From the NCBI RefSeq assembly GCF_009683175.1, contig NZ_WKKW01000004.1, forward strand, positions 124,001 through 188,000: a stretch of DNA of 64,000 bases. The letters run 5' to 3'. Within the stretch, counting starts at the first letter, position 1; every line of letters begins with the position of its first letter. The notes beneath the pieces were generated by a model that ran no database searches, was not told the DNA's origin, and saw nothing but the letters and a program-made list of their open reading frames with translations. This document shows, piece by piece, positions 32,141 to 40,841 of this stretch. The position numbers and the translations under genes were made by a program. The stretch comes from Bifidobacterium asteroides. GTDB taxonomy: Bacteria; Actinomycetota; Actinomycetes; Actinomycetales; Bifidobacteriaceae.

Positions 32141-32790
32141 AAGTCGCTATCGCTGATGACGATCCGATTGTCTGCTCGTCCCTGTCGACGATTCTGACGG
32201 CAACCGGTACTGCAGACGTGATCTGGACAGCCAATGACGGCCAGTCAGCCCTGGATTGTTTTCAGGCCGTTGGTGGCAGGCCTGACGTACTGCTGCTTGA
32301 CGTGCAGATGCCTGGCATGGACGGCCTGGAGGCGGCGGAGCGCATCATCGCCTTGGATCCGGCTGCCCGGGTGCTCTTTCTGACCACCTTTGCCGACAAG
32401 GAGTATATTTCCCGCGCCCTGGCCCTGGGAGCTAAGGGGTATGTGATCAAGCAGGACGTGGCCTCGGTGGTGCCGGCCCTCCAGGCCGTCATGGCCGGGC
32501 AGACGGTTCTCGGAGCCGAAGCCGTGGCTAATCTGTCGCTTGGCAAGCAGGAGGAGCAGACACGAAAGGACCCGTCCAAGCCTGTTCCCCGGCGCTTCCA
32601 AACCTTGACCGACCGCGAATGTGAAATCGTCACTCTGGTGGCCGATGGCCTCGATAACCAGGCCATCGCCAGTCGGCTCTGCCTCAGCGAAGGCACCGTC
32701 CGCAATCACATCTCCGCCATCCTGGCCAAGACCAACCTGGCCAACCGCACCCAGCTCGCCGTGGAATGGCTGTCCTCGCAAGAGTCATGA
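32137..32790 (+). CDS. NarL/LuxR-family response regulator
   Basis: 217 residues. Receiver domain with acidic pocket ADDDP, phospho-acceptor Asp55 (LLLDVQMPGMDG), Thr in LTTFAD and Lys in GYVIKQ. The C-terminal LuxR HTH is LTDRECEIVTLVADGLDNQAIASRLCLSEGTVRNHISAILAK. Partner of the kinase encoded just upstream; the likely target is the divergent ABC exporter operon. Confidence 0.93.
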   Translation: MKVAIADDDPIVCSSLSTILTATGTADVIWTANDGQSALDCFQAVGGRPDVLLLDVQMPGMDGLEAAERIIALDPAARVLFLTTFADKEYISRALALGAKGYVIKQDVASVVPALQAVMAGQTVLGAEAVANLSLGKQEEQTRKDPSKPVPRRFQTLTDRECEIVTLVADGLDNQAIASRLCLSEGTVRNHISAILAKTNLANRTQLAVEWLSSQES

Positions 32791-32841
32791 AGGCATAGAT
32801 TCTGTGGTCCCGTCCTTGGGTAGGCCCTGAGTCTCGATCAT

Positions 32842-35370
32842 TCAGAGCTTTTCGATCGGCGCCAAGCGCAGCATCAATCTCTTGGTCCCCTCGGAACCGA
32901 AGTCCACGGTCAGGACCGAGTTGTGCCCCTTGTCCTGAATGTCGACCACCTTGCCCAGGCCATACTGGTCGTGGGCCACCCTGTCTCCCAGGGAGAAGTC
33001 CTGAATGGATAGGCCGTTCGACTTGGGCTGGGCCGAGGCCCTGCCAGCGTGTGAGGTTGACGACGGGTTTGTCGTGCTCCGCCGGGTCGTGACCCTTCCA
33101 TTTCTGGAGGAGGAGCTGCGAGAGCCATACCCCGATGATCCGAACGACCGCTGCGAGGAGGTCCGCGAGCGCCCGTATCCATTGCGGGAAGAGCCAAAGC
33201 CTGAGCCGAAGCCGCCGAATGAACGATGACCGAATGCACGGCCGTCGCTTTCATCCTCGAAGCCGCCGAATTCGTCCTCGTCTTCACCCAGGTCCCAGCC
33301 TGCGCGCATCCGCTCGTTGCCGGCCTGCCTACGCTTCCAGTCGATCAGCTCGTCAGGGATGTCATCCAGGAACTGACTGGGCAGCATCTCATTGACCTGT
33401 CCCCACTGGGAGCGGACGGCCGCCCGGGTCAGGTAAAGACGCCGCTTGGCACGGGTCACGCCCACATAGGCCAGCCGACGCTCCTCCTGCATCTCGTCGG
33501 CATCCTCCAGGCAGCGGGAGTGAGGGAAGGTTCCCTGCTCCATGCCGGTCAGGAAGACCACCGGATACTCCAGGCCCTTGGCCGTGTGCAGGGTCATCAG
33601 CGTCACCTTGCCCGAGTCGTCGCCCAGGCCCGGCAGCTGGTCCGAGTCGGCCACCAGTGCCGTGGTCTCCAGGAAGCCCGCCAGCGTCGCGTCGGGAGTC
33701 TTCTGCTCGAACTCGGCGGCCACGGACTGCAGCTGGCCAAGGTTCTCCAACCGGGAGGCATCCTGCGGATCGACCGACTTGCGCAGCTCGTCCAGCATGC
33801 CGGATTCCTCCAGAACCTTCTCAACAATCTGGGATGGTTTGGTATCGTGCTCTGCTGCAAAGCCGGTCAGGGAGGTGATCAGATCCCTGAAGGCCTTCAT
33901 CCGCTTGACCATCAGCGTGGAGGCCCCGGGCACCTCCTCAATATGCTGCACCCCCTGCCAGAAGGAGACCTGATGCAGATCCGCATAGGAGGTCGCCGCC
34001 GCCTCGGCACGTGCGGCCAGGCCGCGCTTGGGCACGTTGAGTATCCGGCGCATGTTCACGTCGTCCTGGGGATTGGCGATGGCGTGCAGGTAGGCCAGGG
34101 CGTCCTTGATTTCCTTACGCTCGTAGAAGCGGGTCCCGCCCACCAGCTGATAAGGCAGACCGGCGTTGATCAGCCCCTCCTCCAGGGCGCGGGACTGGGC
34201 GTTGGCCCGGTACATGATGGCCATGTCGGAGTAAGGAATGCCCTCCTCGCTGCGCAACCGAGCAATCTCGGTGGCAATCCAAGCGGCCTCCTGCTGGGCG
34301 TTGTCGGCTGCATAGCCCACGATGGGCTCCCCCTTGCCCAAGGCGGTCCAGAGTTTCTTGGGCTTGCGCCCCTCGTTCTTGACGATGATGGCATTGGCCG
34401 CATCCAGAATGGTCTGGGTGGAACGGTAGTTCTGCTCCAGGAGGATGGTCCGGGCTCCGGGGAAGTCCTTCTCGAAGTCCCTGATGTTGCTGATATCGGC
34501 CCCTCGGAAGGCATAGATGGACTGGTCCGAATCCCCAACCACGGTGATCCAGGCCTGGTCCTGTTTGCCGGCATCGGCACCGGCCAGCTCGCGCATAAGC
34601 ACATACTGGGCATGGTTGGTGTCCTGGTACTCGTCCACCAGCACGTAGCGGAAGCGATGGTGGTAATACTGCGCCACCATCGGGGACTGCTGGAGCAACT
34701 GGACCGTGCGTACGATCAGATCGTCGAAGTCAACCGCGTTGGCCTGAGCCAGCCGGTGCTCGTACTCGGCGTAGACCACGGAGTAGAGCTCCTCCTCGTT
34801 GCCGAAGCGGGCGGTGATCTGCTGGCCGCGCTGCCCGGGCCGGTAGTCGGGGGCGTACTCCTGCAGCTGCGTGCGCCAATCCTGCAGGTTGTTCTTGTAG
34901 TCGGATATGTGGCCCAGAATGTTTCTGGGGGTGTAGCGCTTCAGATCGATGTTCAGATCCTTGCCGATTAGCTTGATCAGGCGCTCGGAATCGGCCGTGT
35001 CATAGATGGTGAAGCCCGATCGCAGGCCGATCTCCTTGCCGTCCCGCCTCAGAATGCGCACGCAGGCCGAATGGAAGGTGGACACCCACATGCGGTCGGC
35101 CACGGGCCCGATCAGCCGGCGCAGACGCTCGCGCATCTCCGATGCTGCCTTGTTGGTGAAGGTAATGGCCAGAATCTGGCTGGGCCAAGCGCCGAACTGG
35201 CTGAGGATCCAGGCGATTCTGCGGGTCAGCACCCTGGTCTTGCCCGAGCCTGCGCCTGCCCCGATCAGCAGGGCCGGCCCCTGGTATTGCACCGCCTCAG
35301 CCTGCCGATCGTTGAGCCCCTTGAGCAGCTCCTTGGCGCTGCGCTGGATCAAGTCCGGTTCCTCGTTCAC
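32842..35370 (-). CDS. pcrA: PcrA/UvrD superfamily 1 DNA helicase
   Basis: 3'-5' helicase for nucleotide excision repair and replication-conflict resolution, 842 residues. Seen: Q-motif and Walker A IGAGAGSGKTRVLTRRIAWIL, AITFTNKAASEMRERL (Ia), DEYQDTNHAQY (II), GDSDQSIYAFRGAD (III), the GLINAGLPYQLVGGTRFYERKE region, and motifs V-VI VTLMTLHTAKGLEYPVVFLTGMEQG...RRLAYVGVTRAKRRLYL. The tail is a Gly/Ser/Arg-rich disordered stretch (about residues 690-780) followed by the DRVAHDQYGLGKVVDI Tudor-like end typical of PcrA. Confidence 0.95.
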   Translation of the reverse strand: MNEEPDLIQRSAKELLKGLNDRQAEAVQYQGPALLIGAGAGSGKTRVLTRRIAWILSQFGAWPSQILAITFTNKAASEMRERLRRLIGPVADRMWVSTFHSACVRILRRDGKEIGLRSGFTIYDTADSERLIKLIGKDLNIDLKRYTPRNILGHISDYKNNLQDWRTQLQEYAPDYRPGQRGQQITARFGNEEELYSVVYAEYEHRLAQANAVDFDDLIVRTVQLLQQSPMVAQYYHHRFRYVLVDEYQDTNHAQYVLMRELAGADAGKQDQAWITVVGDSDQSIYAFRGADISNIRDFEKDFPGARTILLEQNYRSTQTILDAANAIIVKNEGRKPKKLWTALGKGEPIVGYAADNAQQEAAWIATEIARLRSEEGIPYSDMAIMYRANAQSRALEEGLINAGLPYQLVGGTRFYERKEIKDALAYLHAIANPQDDVNMRRILNVPKRGLAARAEAAATSYADLHQVSFWQGVQHIEEVPGASTLMVKRMKAFRDLITSLTGFAAEHDTKPSQIVEKVLEESGMLDELRKSVDPQDASRLENLGQLQSVAAEFEQKTPDATLAGFLETTALVADSDQLPGLGDDSGKVTLMTLHTAKGLEYPVVFLTGMEQGTFPHSRCLEDADEMQEERRLAYVGVTRAKRRLYLTRAAVRSQWGQVNEMLPSQFLDDIPDELIDWKRRQAGNERMRAGWDLGEDEDEFGGFEDESDGRAFGHRSFGGFGSGFGSSRNGYGRSRTSSQRSFGSSGYGSRSSSSRNGRVTTRRSTTNPSSTSHAGRASAQPKSNGLSIQDFSLGDRVAHDQYGLGKVVDIQDKGHNSVLTVDFGSEGTKRLMLRLAPIEKL

Positions 35371-35577
35371 AAGCCACCTCTTGCCATCTGGTCTCGGTCA
35401 CCGTCTCAGGCCGGATGGCGCACACCCGGCAAACAACCATTTCTACCACAAAGCGGTGTCATAGAATCTTGGCTCAAGGGTTAGCCGCAGACATACCGGC
35501 AGACATAAAAGACCCCGTCCGCCTTGAGAATAGGGAAAGCGAACGGGATTTAGTCGGGGGAAGTCGAGATGACCCAG

Positions 35578-35871
35578 TCAGTTGCGCACTTGGTCCTTGG
35601 CGTTGTTGACAGCCTCGGTGGCGCCCTGCTCAGCCTTGGCCTTGCCGACCTTGGCATCGGCCTTGGCCTGGTCCATCTTGTCGGAGGCGGCGTCCTTGGC
35701 GTCGCCCATCTTGTCCTGGGCAGCGTCCTTGGCGTCGCCCATCTTATCGGCAACGGCGTCCTTGGCATCGGATGCCTTGTCCATAACGGTGTCCTTTACA
35801 TCGCCAGCGACATCGGAAATCTTCTCGCCGGCAGACTTCATGGCATCCTTTGCATCATCCAGAATCCCCAT
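35578..35871 (-). CDS. small LEA-like/CsbD-like helical stress protein
   Basis: 97 residues, nearly all Ala/Asp/Lys/Met/Gln. Residues about 25-75 contain repeating 11-residue units of the form D(K/A)MGDAKDAAQ, the pattern of late-embryogenesis-abundant and YtxH/CsbD-like proteins. Such proteins are amphipathic helices that protect membranes or proteins under drying, acid or cold stress. I chose the internal ATG at 35871 because AAGGAGG lies just upstream. A GC-rich imperfect hairpin (CCCGTTCGC with GCGGACGGG) lies past the stop. Confidence 0.72.
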   Translation of the reverse strand: MGILDDAKDAMKSAGEKISDVAGDVKDTVMDKASDAKDAVADKMGDAKDAAQDKMGDAKDAASDKMDQAKADAKVGKAKAEQGATEAVNNAKDQVRN

Positions 35872-35953
35872 ATGGTCCTCCTTAGGTCCTTGAACGCACC
35901 GTGACGATGCGTGACCATTGCGGTCAATTTTCACTGTAACAGTCAGGGCCTTG

Positions 35954-35965
35954 AATCCGCGGATT
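35954..35965. promoter_or_regulatory. 12-bp perfect palindrome upstream of xpt
   Basis: AATCCGCGGATT, perfectly symmetric, 154 bp before the xpt start and about 80 bp after the start of the divergent small stress gene. It could be an operator or the top of a hairpin. No factor is assigned. Confidence 0.3.
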
Positions 35966-35977
35966 TACGGGCTGACA

Positions 35978-36019
35978 CGCCAGGAAGACACTCCAAACCG
36001 CTGGAGGTGAAACCTGGCG
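35978..36019 (+). promoter_or_regulatory. structured leader RNA element upstream of xpt
   Basis: A 7-bp stem (CGCCAGG/CCTGGCG) encloses a symmetric 6x6 internal loop (AAGACA/GTGAAA) and a second 5-bp stem (CTCCA/TGGAG) with loop AACCGC. All pairs are perfect Watson-Crick. It stands 99 bp before the xpt start. It does not show the purine-riboswitch core, so it is not the classical guanine riboswitch. It is compact enough to be a cis-acting RNA, but could also be chance in GC-rich DNA. Confidence 0.35.
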
Positions 36020-36118
36020 GATCAGGGCGGCCGGACAACAGTCCCAGAACCGGGTTATTTTGGTGTCTATCCGTCGGGACCAGAGGGGCCCCGCATTCAT
36101 GACGACAAGGACGATGAA

Positions 36119-36709
36119 ATGCAGGAACTTGAGGAGCGAATCCGCCGCCAGGGCACGGTCAAGCCTGGCAATGTACTCAAGGTGGACGCCTTCCTCAACC
36201 ATCAGTGCGACGTGCGGCTCTTCGACCACATGGGCGCTGAATGGGCCCGCCTGTTCGCCGGTCACCAGATCGACAAGATTCTGACCATCGAGGCATCCGG
36301 CATCGGCATCGCCTGCCTGGCCGCCCGCCACTTCGGGGACGTGCCGGTGGTCTTCGCCAAGAAGACCCAGTCCATCAACCTTGACGGCGACCAGTACACG
36401 GCCCGCATCTACTCCTTCACCAAGCAGCGTGAGTACCCCGTCATCGTGGCCAAGCGCTTCCTCAAGGAGGGCGAGCACGTGCTGATCCTTGACGACTTCC
36501 TGGCCAAGGGCAACGCCCTGCACGGTCTGATCGACATCTGCCATGATGCCAAGGTCGTCATCGAGGGCATCGGCATCGCCGTGGAGAAGGGGTTCCAGGA
36601 GGGCGGCCGCACCCTGCGCAAAGAGGGCTACAACCTCAAGTCCCTGGCCATCGTGGAAAGCATGGACCCGGACCAGGGCACCATCACCTTTGCTCACAAT
36701 CCTGCCTGA
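36119..36709 (+). CDS. xpt: xanthine phosphoribosyltransferase
   Basis: Salvages xanthine to XMP using PRPP. 196 residues, matching Xpt. Seen: N-terminal [31 protein letters not shown], the DNA-hairpin/substrate part [26 protein letters not shown], and the PRPP loop [20 protein letters not shown]. The ATG at 36119 has AAGGA about 9 nt upstream. It stands alone with a structured leader. No permease gene follows it, unlike the xpt-pbuX operons of Firmicutes. Confidence 0.94.
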   Translation: MQELEERIRRQGTVKPGNVLKVDAFLNHQCDVRLFDHMGAEWARLFAGHQIDKILTIEASGIGIACLAARHFGDVPVVFAKKTQSINLDGDQYTARIYSFTKQREYPVIVAKRFLKEGEHVLILDDFLAKGNALHGLIDICHDAKVVIEGIGIAVEKGFQEGGRTLRKEGYNLKSLAIVESMDPDQGTITFAHNPA

Positions 36710-36748
36710 GCAGGTCGGCGCCCGGTCCGGGTCGCATAAACCATGGAC

Positions 36749-37741
36749 TCAGTCCACCTGATGCTCGCTGGTGCCACCCTCCAGAATGGTCTTCACGTCG
36801 TTCAGGGAGATGTTGACCATGGAGGTCACGGCGGCATCGGTGTAGAAACCGATGTGGGGTGAAACTTCCACATTGGGCATGGCCTTGAGGGTCTCCAGGG
36901 CCTGGTTGTCGACTTTGGTCCCGCTCAAATCATTTTCGAAGATGCCGGCCTCCCCCTCGATGGTGTCGATGGCTGCACCGGCGATGGACTTGGTCTGCAG
37001 GGCCTTGATCAGGGCCGGGGTGTCCACAATGGGGCCACGGGCGGCGTTGATCAGGAAGGCCGAGGGCTTCATGGCTTCCAGGGCTTGCGCGTTGATCAGA
37101 TGGTGTGTTGTCTCGTCAAGCGGCGTATGAACGGTGACGATGTCGGCCCGCTTCAAAAGCGTGGGTAGGTCCACGTAATCCAGGGTGTCTGCCAGCTCGG
37201 GGCGGTGAACCGGATCGTTGGCGATGACGGTGGAGCCCAGGGCCCGGAAGATCCTGGCCACTGCCGATCCGATCTTGCCGGCTCCGATGATCCCTACGGT
37301 CAGGTTGTGGATCTCGTAAGCCTGAAGCCCATCCCAGGTGTAGTCGTCATTGGCCTCGCGAGCGCTGGCCTCCCCCAGATGCCGGACCAGGCGCATGACC
37401 TGGGCCAGGACCAGTTCGGAGACCGACCGGGGCGAGTAGGCAGGCACGTTGGTGACGACCAGCCCGTTCTCCCGAGCGGCCTGCAGGTTGACGATGTCAT
37501 AGCCGGTGATCCGCAGGGTCAGCTGCTTGAGGCCATACTCCTTGAGCCGCTGGTAGAGCTCGGACTCGGGCAGGGCCGCGTGCTGCTGGATGACGATGCC
37601 GTCGTATCCCTTGATCATGTCCACGGTCTTCATCCCCAGATCGTGGTCGGTGGTGTCCACCTGAATGTCATTGGCTTGCGCCCAGGCCTGAATAGCCTCC
37701 TGCTCGTCGGGGCGCACTGAATACATGAGAATGCTGGTCAT
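36749..37741 (-). CDS. D-2-hydroxyacid dehydrogenase, D-lactate dehydrogenase-like
   Basis: 330-residue NAD-dependent dehydrogenase. Seen: the N-terminal D-LDH part ending QQHAALPESELYQRLKEYGLKQLTLRITGYDIVN, the Rossmann motif GAGKIGSAVARIFRALG, VHTPLDETTHHLIN, NAARGPIVDTPALIKAL with the catalytic Arg, and SPHIGFYTDAAV with the catalytic His. The LRITGYDIVNL stretch is the D-lactate dehydrogenase form. Reduces pyruvate or a related 2-oxoacid; it might equally be a 2-hydroxyisocaproate dehydrogenase. It lies 80 bp after the aminotransferase gene, so an amino-acid/2-oxoacid pairing is possible. Confidence 0.88.
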   Translation of the reverse strand: MTSILMYSVRPDEQEAIQAWAQANDIQVDTTDHDLGMKTVDMIKGYDGIVIQQHAALPESELYQRLKEYGLKQLTLRITGYDIVNLQAARENGLVVTNVPAYSPRSVSELVLAQVMRLVRHLGEASAREANDDYTWDGLQAYEIHNLTVGIIGAGKIGSAVARIFRALGSTVIANDPVHRPELADTLDYVDLPTLLKRADIVTVHTPLDETTHHLINAQALEAMKPSAFLINAARGPIVDTPALIKALQTKSIAGAAIDTIEGEAGIFENDLSGTKVDNQALETLKAMPNVEVSPHIGFYTDAAVTSMVNISLNDVKTILEGGTSEHQVD

Positions 37742-37821
37742 TTTCTAGTCCTTGGTAACTGTCCTCGTTGATTATTGCTAGATGATGGTTGTGATGATTG
37801 CCGAGTGAATCGCCGGAGGGA

Positions 37822-39012
37822 TCAGCCGAGATTTTGAGCGCGCATATAGTCGCCGATCCGCTCCACGGCGGTGTGCAGATCCTCCATGGAGGCAGCATAG
37901 GAGATGCGGACGTAGCCTTCTCCCCCAGGCCCGAAGCTTGCTCCGGGGATTACCGCCACCTTGGCCTTTCGAGCCAGGTCGTAGACGAAGCTCCAGCTGT
38001 CGCGCATACCCTCGGGCAGCCGGGCGAAGATATAGAAGGCCCCCTTGGGATCGATGACGTCCAGACCCACCTCTGGCAGGGCCTTGACCAGATAGTCCCG
38101 CCGCTTGCGGTAGGCCTCGCGCATCGGATCCGTGTCATTCATGCCCTTGGTCAGAGCCTCCTGGGCCGCATACTGGGCATTGGTGGTCACTGAAGTGATG
38201 GTGAACTCGTTGACCTTGCTGATCTGGTCAATGACGTCGGCCGGGCCAGCGGCGATGCCGACCCGCCATCCAGTCATGGCATGGGACTTGGAAACCCCGC
38301 CAAGAACGACCGTCTGTTCAGGCAGAATAGTGCCCATGGACACATGGGTGCCTTGGTAGGTCAGCTCGGCGTATATCTCATCGCTGAGCACGAAGAAGCC
38401 GTGCTTGCGCGCCACCTGGGCCAGAGCCTCCAGATCCTCACGGGCGTAGGTCACTCCGGTGGGATTGGTCGGATAGTTGAGCACCAGGGCCTTGACCGGA
38501 CCATCGCTGTTTTCAATGGCGGCCTCCAGCTTGTCCGGCTTGAGAATGAAGCCGTCATCGGATGTGTCGACGAAGACGGTCTTGGCTCCGCTCAGCTGGG
38601 CGATGGGGATGTAGAGCGGGAAGATGGGCGTGGGCAGGATGACCGTGTCGCCCGGGTTGATCATGGCGGTGAGGCCCGAGAAGATGCCCCCGGTGGCCCC
38701 GGCCGTAATCACCATCTGGGTGTCAGGGTCGTAGTCCAGCCCGTACTTGGTCTGAAGATAATCGGCAGCCGCCTTGCGCAGACTGGGCATGCCGCGACTT
38801 TCGGTGTAATGACTGTGGTTGTCCTGGATGGCCCGGATGCCCGCCTGCTTGACGTGCTCGGGAGTGAAGAAGTCCGGCTCCCCCAGGGTCAGCTTCACGA
38901 TGCCGTCTATTCCGGCGATCTCCTTGTTGAATTCGAGGATGTCGCTCGGCGCCAGAGCTTTGACCCTGGCATTCATATGATCCGCCAATGTCATTGGCTT
39001 GTCCTTTCCCAT
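37822..39012 (-). CDS. PLP-dependent class I/II aminotransferase
   Basis: 396 residues, fold type I. Seen: DGIVKLTLGEPDFFTPEHV, the SRGMPSLRKAAADYLQTKYG entry, the NYPTNPTGVTYAREDLEALAQ cofactor region, LSDEIYAELTY, and the PLP lysine in SKSHAMTGWRVGIAAGP. This is the PatA/aspartate aminotransferase I-gamma group, which also includes aromatic and N-acetyl-diaminopimelate aminotransferases. Start ATG at 39012. A shared transcript with the dehydrogenase downstream is possible. Confidence 0.9.
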   Translation of the reverse strand: MGKDKPMTLADHMNARVKALAPSDILEFNKEIAGIDGIVKLTLGEPDFFTPEHVKQAGIRAIQDNHSHYTESRGMPSLRKAAADYLQTKYGLDYDPDTQMVITAGATGGIFSGLTAMINPGDTVILPTPIFPLYIPIAQLSGAKTVFVDTSDDGFILKPDKLEAAIENSDGPVKALVLNYPTNPTGVTYAREDLEALAQVARKHGFFVLSDEIYAELTYQGTHVSMGTILPEQTVVLGGVSKSHAMTGWRVGIAAGPADVIDQISKVNEFTITSVTTNAQYAAQEALTKGMNDTDPMREAYRKRRDYLVKALPEVGLDVIDPKGAFYIFARLPEGMRDSWSFVYDLARKAKVAVIPGASFGPGGEGYVRISYAASMEDLHTAVERIGDYMRAQNLG

Positions 39013-39771
39013 GCGGTTACTACAACCATTGTCGCTGGTGCTGCCCTACCGACTATGCGGTGACGATGCACGGGAAATGCTGTCGACGACTGCAGGGCCG
39101 GTGGGTTCCGATCCATGCAACCGTTCCTACAAGGCACGCGGCGTCACAGATCGAATCCGTGCCACCAATAGGTAAATCGTGTGCCCTGCATGCTGAAACC
39201 TCCTGCGGTATCTACAATCAGCATTGTTAAGAAGCGTACAGCGAAGTTTCGGCAATCCTATAAACGCGACCATTATTTGACCAGTCTCTTCCATTTTGTG
39301 GACGCGACTGGCATCCAAAAACGTTCTTAAGACAGGTAATATGAAGCTAGACTAGATAATTTTGAAATTTTCCGGATACACCTTCAGGTTCCCTGGAAGT
39401 CTTCCTCGGATTACCCATTCAGCAGGCTGGCAAATCGCAGTCTGTGATCTTTACCAGCACATCGAGATAGCCCCGTCCCCCTCCGCGTCCGCGCACAAAC
39501 TCTCATCTCATTCCACCCCATCCCCTCCCATCACGAAGCCTTGGTCGGTTGTATGCTGGGCTCAATCTCTTCGCAATGGTCGTCAAGCAATGGCCGGCAA
39601 GAACGAATTCGGGTAAAGAGCCATGTCAAAGTGGTGTCGTACCGCCAAACCCGTCCACGAGACTGGCTTGTCTGACTGTCAGGCCTCCGCGTTGAGATCA
39701 CTGTCCTATACTTTGTCTCAAAGACCGGCAAGAGAAGGAATTCCTGGATGTCGGTCAAAAGGGGTGAGGGA
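39013..39771. other. gene-free region upstream of the SDR gene
   Basis: About 760 bp with no coding sequence I can support. AT content rises around 39,240-39,400. One inverted repeat TTGAGA-N18-TCTCAA (39692-39721) sits just before the SDR start and could be an operator. The rest shows no RNA gene or repeat that I recognise. Confidence 0.5.
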
Positions 39772-40596
39772 ATGGCGAAACGAGTAGCGCTGGTCACTGG
39801 GGCCACCAGCGGCATCGGGTACGAAGCCGCTCGAATGCTCGCCGATCTTGGATACCGGGTATATGCGGCAGGACGACGAGTCGAGCGACTGAAGCCGCTG
39901 GCCGACAAGGGGGTGACGGCCCTGCAGATGGACCTGACCGATTCGGCCTCCATTGAGAAGGCTACCGCACGAATTCTGCAGAAGGAGAAGCGGGTCGATC
40001 TGCTGGTCAACAACGCCGGCTACGGGTCCTATGGCCCGGTAGAGCAGGTCTCCATTGACGAGGTCCGTCGACAATTCGAGGTCAACCTCTTCGGACTTGC
40101 CCGATTGACTCAGCTGGTACTGCCCGCCATGCGCCGAGCCCGACACGGCCGAATCGTCAACACCTCATCCATGGCAGGCCGGATGGTCACCTATATGGGT
40201 GCCTGGTACCATGCCACCAAGTATGCCCTTGAAGCCTTCAGCGACGCGCTGCGCATGGAGGTGCAGCCCTTCGGCATCGACGTGGTCCTGATCGAGCCCG
40301 GAGCCATTGCCACCAACTGGGGCGCAATCGCCGCCAACAATCTCCAAACGGTCACCCGCAAAAGCGCCTATCAAAAGGCAGGCTTCCGTGCTGCTGCCGG
40401 ACTGCGCAGGCTCTACTCCAGCAGGCATTTGACCCAACCAACAACCATTGCCAAGGCCATCGTTCGTGCCTCGACGGTACGCCATCCCCGCCCACGTTAC
40501 CTTCTAGGCTTCGGCGCCAAACCTCTGGTTGCCCTTCATGCCCTGCTACCCACTCGTGCCTGGGATTACTTGATGGTCCATGCCAAGGACTTGTAG
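39772..40596 (+). CDS. short-chain dehydrogenase/reductase (SDR)
   Basis: 274 residues. Seen: TGxxxGIG cofactor motif VTGATSGIGYEAARML, NNAG in LLVNNAGYGSYGPVEQV, the catalytic Ser of NTSSMAGRM, YxxxK in WYHATKYALEAFSDALRME, and PGAIATNW. Member of the classical oxidoreductases often annotated as short-chain ketoreductases. Substrate unknown. I chose the ATG at 39772, where homologues usually begin (MAKRVALVTG). An in-frame ATG at 39748 with AAGGA before it is the alternative and would add 8 residues. Confidence 0.87.
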   Translation: MAKRVALVTGATSGIGYEAARMLADLGYRVYAAGRRVERLKPLADKGVTALQMDLTDSASIEKATARILQKEKRVDLLVNNAGYGSYGPVEQVSIDEVRRQFEVNLFGLARLTQLVLPAMRRARHGRIVNTSSMAGRMVTYMGAWYHATKYALEAFSDALRMEVQPFGIDVVLIEPGAIATNWGAIAANNLQTVTRKSAYQKAGFRAAAGLRRLYSSRHLTQPTTIAKAIVRASTVRHPRPRYLLGFGAKPLVALHALLPTRAWDYLMVHAKDL

Positions 40597-40841
40597 GCAA
40601 TAAACGAGGTATCAAACGATACCCCACGGTCGAATTCAAATAGAATAGGGGCATCGAGGGCATGCTCATTCAGATGAACCCGTCCACAGCCTATTAGATT
40701 CACAGCTGCTGAACATAAAAGCTCGCTCTTGAAAGCCGCCAAGCTGTGCAAAATGAAGTAGACAGGTAGCAGGGGATTCTGTAAAGCAGAATCAGCATCC
40801 TTACGACAGGGCCCCTCACTAATTGGCAGAATTCCGACTCC

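Noticed and set aside
35935-36118. Classical guanine/xanthine riboswitch before xpt
   Set aside because: The three-way junction core bases of the purine riboswitch are absent.
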